Below the pieces are notes generated by a model. The model was given only the letters and a program-made list of their open reading frames with translations. It made no database searches and was not told the origin of the DNA. A program made the position numbers and the translations under genes. Below, in pieces: positions 61,460 to 64,000 of a stretch of 64,000 bases of DNA. The stretch is from Clostridiales bacterium (lineage in GTDB: Bacteria > Bacillota > Clostridia > Saccharofermentanales > Saccharofermentanaceae): positions 85,772 through 149,771 of the forward strand of contig JAFWDK010000009.1 of the NCBI GenBank assembly GCA_017513085.1. Direction: 5' to 3'. Position 1 is the stretch's first letter. Every line of letters begins with the position of its first letter.

Positions 61460-62254
61460 ATGCATATATTCTTTAATATTTTCGGAAGACAGATTCCGGC
61501 ATATGGTCTTTTGATCGTGCTTGGTGCATTTATCGCGAATGTGATCGGCTATTTTCTGGTAAAACACGAGAAAAAGAGTTTTGACGATTTCATGCTGGTC
61601 GAAGCATATTGTATTCTTGGTGGCTTTTTGGGAGCCAAGATCCTATATCTGATCGTGACGTTTAACGATATTGAGTGGAACCGTATTTTTGAGGCAGATT
61701 ATTTTAATGCAGTCATGAAGGGCGGTTTTGTATTCTATGGTGGTTTGATCGGCGGTGCGGCGGCGGCACTTCTGGCCGGAAAACTGCACAAACTTGAGAT
61801 TTCCTATTATTTTACACACTGTATTTTCCTTATTCCGTTTATTCATGGATTCGGTCGAGTCGGATGCTTTATGGCGGGATGCTGTTACGGTGTTCCTTAT
61901 GATGGTCCTTTGGCTGTGGTATTCCCGGATAATTCGCTTGCTCTTCACGGAGTGAAATTGTTTCCGGTGCAGATCGTGGAAGCAGTATTTCTCATCATCA
62001 TTTCCATGATCGTTCTGTTCCTGACAGTAAAGATCAAGAGCCGCTTCACCGTGGAAGCCTATCTGCTTCTTTATTCCGTTTTGCGTTTTATCCTTGAGAA
62101 CTACCGGTACGATCCTGAACGAGGATACTTTATGGGTGTATCCACTTCCCAGTGGATCAGCATACTGTTGTTTACCGGCGCTATCATATCCATTGTTTAC
62201 AGAACAAAAATCAAACCGGCAAAAACTGAAAACGAGGTAGTTGAAGAACACTGA
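61460..62254 (+). CDS. lgt: Prolipoprotein diacylglyceryl transferase
   Basis: Lgt moves diacylglycerol from phosphatidylglycerol to the lipobox cysteine of prolipoproteins. The 264-residue polytopic protein has the family signature G-F-G-R-V-G-C-F-M-A-G-C-C-Y-G near residue 130, the early F-Y-G-G-L-I-G-G and the late R-F-I-L-E-N-Y-R. It would act on the CapA-like and M13 lipoproteins of this window. The next gene starts 14 bases after its stop and may be co-transcribed. Confidence 0.95.
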   Translation: MHIFFNIFGRQIPAYGLLIVLGAFIANVIGYFLVKHEKKSFDDFMLVEAYCILGGFLGAKILYLIVTFNDIEWNRIFEADYFNAVMKGGFVFYGGLIGGAAAALLAGKLHKLEISYYFTHCIFLIPFIHGFGRVGCFMAGCCYGVPYDGPLAVVFPDNSLALHGVKLFPVQIVEAVFLIIISMIVLFLTVKIKSRFTVEAYLLLYSVLRFILENYRYDPERGYFMGVSTSQWISILLFTGAIISIVYRTKIKPAKTENEVVEEH

Positions 62255-62268
62255 CAGGAGGTGTTTTT

Positions 62269-63813
62269 ATGAAGAGATTTCGTACGAGCTTAGTGGCTTT
62301 GCTTCTTGCAGCAGCTATCGGGTCATCTTCGGCATCCGTTATGGCTGATACTAAGGTTAAAGATCCTTCAGAACCCTGGAAAGTTACCGTGAATGCAGAG
62401 ACAGATCAAATCTCGGCATTTGTGGAACGTCTTTACAGCATTGCGCTGGATAGAGAATCTGATCCGGGCGGACTTTCTTTCTGGACGGAAAAACTGCAAA
62501 AACGAGAGATGACCGGTGCAGATTGTGTCCGGGGATTCCTGGTCGATACGCCTGAGTTTAAAAACCGTGCACTTCCTGATGAAGAAGTGGTGGAGACACT
62601 TTATCTGACGATCCTTGACCGTGCATCCGAGCCGGCAGGCAAAGCGTACTGGATACAACGATTGAAGAATGGCTTGCCTGTACTCGATCTTGTGCTTCTC
62701 TTTATTGATACTACGGAATGGTGCAATCTATGCGCAAGTTATGGTATCCGTTCCGGTGCTTTGACAGCAAAAGCAGATACACCATCCGAAATGATATTGA
62801 AAGTTGCCGGAAATTTTTACACATCCTGTCTGCATCGTGCGGCCGGTGATGATGAGGCCAGAACTCTTGCGCTTCGTCTGATCAATCATGAGGTTTCGAT
62901 GTCTCAGCTTCTTGTGGATTTTTATCTTAGTGAGGAATTCCTTGCCAGGAAAACATCTGATACGGAATTCGTCAGCTGCCTTTATCAGACCTGTTTTTTC
63001 CGTCCAGCGGATGAAGCAGGAAAAAAGTATTGGGCTTCTTTGCTTTCGTCAAAAGCTACGACACGCTATCAAGTGATCTGTTCTTTTTCAGAAGCTGCGG
63101 AGTTTAAAGATATCTGCGACAAATATGATCTGGAAATAGGAAGCCTGAACAGGAAAGAAGATCCGTATGCGCCGAAACAGTATGTTGAGCCGGTGATCCC
63201 GGGTGGAGAGAGATGGTATAACGGATACGTCGATCCAAGAACGGTTCGTGCGGAATTGATGACGCATCCTGAAGAGATCGCAGTGCTGGTAAATAAATAC
63301 CACAGCATTCCGCTGGATTATGTTCCGGAACTTGTGGAGGTAAGTCATTCGAATGGACAGCGTATGCGCCCCGAGGCGGCAGCTGCATGGGAGCGGCTCT
63401 TCGTTGCATGCAAGGCGGCTACAGGAGAAAGCCTTTATATGATTTCGGGATTCAGAAGTGAAGACACACAGCGCGCGAGTTTCTATCGTGCAATCGAGAA
63501 TCATGGCATTGCTACGGCAGTCAAGCTTTACGCGTGGCCGGGCCGTTCTGAACATCCTTTGGGACTGGCTATGGATATCTGTACATACAGCAATATGAAT
63601 AAGTCTGAGTTCATCTATACCGAAGCGGGAAAATGGATGTTGGCACATGGTCATGAATTCGGTTTTATCTGGCGCTATCCTGAAGGGGGCGGAAGCATAA
63701 CCGGTATTGGCAAAGAAGCCTGGCATTTCCGCTATGTTGGTGTGGAAGTGGCGACGGATATGTATAACAAGGGGATCCGAACACTCGAAGAGTATTATGG
63801 AGAAAGAGGATAG
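62269..63813 (+). CDS. Secreted DUF4214-repeat D-Ala-D-Ala carboxypeptidase (VanY/M15B)
   Basis: The 514-residue product has a signal peptide (about 1-26), four DUF4214-like units (about 45-300) and a C-terminal M15B peptidase domain. The zinc site is seen in S-E-H-P-L-G-L-A-M-D (His429, Asp436) and E-A-W-H (Glu483, His486). The peptidase should trim the terminal D-Ala of wall peptides. The DUF4214 part is closely related to that of the LRR protein at 15012, including T-G-A-D-C and T-E-W-C-N-x-C-A-x-Y-G, and probably binds a shared surface partner. AGGAGG precedes the start. Confidence 0.92.
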   Translation: MKRFRTSLVALLLAAAIGSSSASVMADTKVKDPSEPWKVTVNAETDQISAFVERLYSIALDRESDPGGLSFWTEKLQKREMTGADCVRGFLVDTPEFKNRALPDEEVVETLYLTILDRASEPAGKAYWIQRLKNGLPVLDLVLLFIDTTEWCNLCASYGIRSGALTAKADTPSEMILKVAGNFYTSCLHRAAGDDEARTLALRLINHEVSMSQLLVDFYLSEEFLARKTSDTEFVSCLYQTCFFRPADEAGKKYWASLLSSKATTRYQVICSFSEAAEFKDICDKYDLEIGSLNRKEDPYAPKQYVEPVIPGGERWYNGYVDPRTVRAELMTHPEEIAVLVNKYHSIPLDYVPELVEVSHSNGQRMRPEAAAAWERLFVACKAATGESLYMISGFRSEDTQRASFYRAIENHGIATAVKLYAWPGRSEHPLGLAMDICTYSNMNKSEFIYTEAGKWMLAHGHEFGFIWRYPEGGGSITGIGKEAWHFRYVGVEVATDMYNKGIRTLEEYYGERG

Positions 63814-63860
63814 TTCTTGTTTATCCGGTCAGTATGAAAAAAAGAGAGGCGGACAAAGAT

Positions 63861-64000
63861 TGATATGTACCCAGGAAACTGGACACATAGATTAATGAAT
63901 TTGTTTTAACAGATGGATGTCTTCCTGTAAACAGCAGGAGGCATCCATCTTGTTTTGGCTTGAATTCTTCTGTTGTTGTAATAGTCTATATACTTATCTA
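63861..64000 (-). mobile_element. IS3-family (IS150-like) insertion sequence, end of element
   Basis: TGATATGTACCCAGGAAACTGGACA at 63861-63885 has the layout of IS150-group terminal repeats (TGTACTG-CCC-AAA-TTGGACA type). Immediately inside it the minus strand encodes the C-terminus of an IS3-type transposase. The element continues beyond the window. The carboxypeptidase gene ends 47 bases outside it. Confidence 0.75.
63906..64000 (-). CDS. IS3-family transposase, C-terminal 31 residues (partial)
   Basis: Read on the minus strand the frame gives K-Y-I-D-Y-Y-N-N-R-R-I-Q-A-K-T-R-W-M-P-P-A and stops at 63906. The Y-I-x-Y-Y-N-N-x-R-I-Q motif and following W-M-P-P are the standard end of IS150-group DDE transposases. 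The rest, including the catalytic triad, lies outside the window. Confidence 0.82.
   Translation of the reverse strand, partial: DKYIDYYNNRRIQAKTRWMPPAVYRKTSIC

Noticed and set aside
63911..63950. Strong hairpin AGATGGATG.../...CATCCATCT resembling a terminator for the VanY gene
   Set aside because: It lies inside the minus-strand transposase reading frame within the IS end, so pairing is likely part of the element. Not listed as a host terminator.

Overview
The window reads as chromosomal DNA of an anaerobic, Gram-positive, low-to-mid GC Clostridia-type bacterium. The support is the Der-TypA-MltG-U32 order, strong AGGAGG-type ribosome sites, PadR/HAAS regulation, a ferredoxin-thioredoxin reductase, a cluster IV-like purine gene set, DUF4214 and LRR surface proteins, and an IS150-like IS3 end. 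The gut or rumen genera of Lachnospirales/Saccharofermentanales are plausible, but genus cannot be fixed from the sequence. No rRNA, tRNA, CRISPR array or prophage was seen. No gene-free stretch exceeds about 300 bases; the longest are 17313-17606, 27848-28143, 33568-33853, 44788-45072 and 47169-47445.

Layout. 1-7866 (+): a tightly packed housekeeping run (DUF512 end, der, typA, mltG, U32 peptidase, GT-C-like membrane transferase), most genes overlapping or nearly so. 7879-9780 (-): CPBP-fold protein and prepilin-peptidase-like protein. 9893-14913 (+): glycogen phosphorylase with a histone-H1-like Lys/Ala tail and a GH95 glycosidase. 15012-17312 (-): secreted LRR/DUF4214 protein; then putP (+) and a B12-binding radical SAM protein (-). 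21062-23267 (+): zinc-ribbon membrane protein plus SPFH/zinc-ribbon protein. 23484-29247: SDR dehydrogenase, Nudix hydrolase, two unknown membrane proteins, the FTR-thioredoxin pair, a HEAT-repeat protein and a CapA lipoprotein.

29438-40827 (+): purE-purF-purN-purH, then purD separated from them by a zinc-ribbon membrane gene; a related zinc-ribbon gene; a NadD-YqeK fusion; rsfS and an unknown membrane protein. 40997-44080: an unknown protein paired with an XRE-HD (alarmone-hydrolase-like) gene, then a decayed patch (31-codon HIT remnant, NapH-like ferredoxin pseudogene with an out-of-frame internal deletion) followed by intact PadR and flavodoxin genes. 45073-52815 (+): PadR, HAAS/DUF1700, DUF4097, M13 metallopeptidase lipoprotein and a two-gene FtsX-type ABC transporter, likely an envelope-stress or peptide-handling module. 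52933-55169 (-): MATE exporter and a TerB-like zinc-ribbon protein.

55380-60984 (+): rmlA, rmlB, a WecE-like aminotransferase, a Gfo/Idh/MocA reductase and an NDP-hexose 2,3-dehydratase. Together these could make a dTDP-4-amino-2,4,6-trideoxyhexose, a sugar type best known from antibiotics, with no glycosyltransferase or antibiotic genes beside it. 61102-63813 (+): small membrane protein, lgt, and a secreted DUF4214-VanY carboxypeptidase. The window ends inside an IS3-family element.
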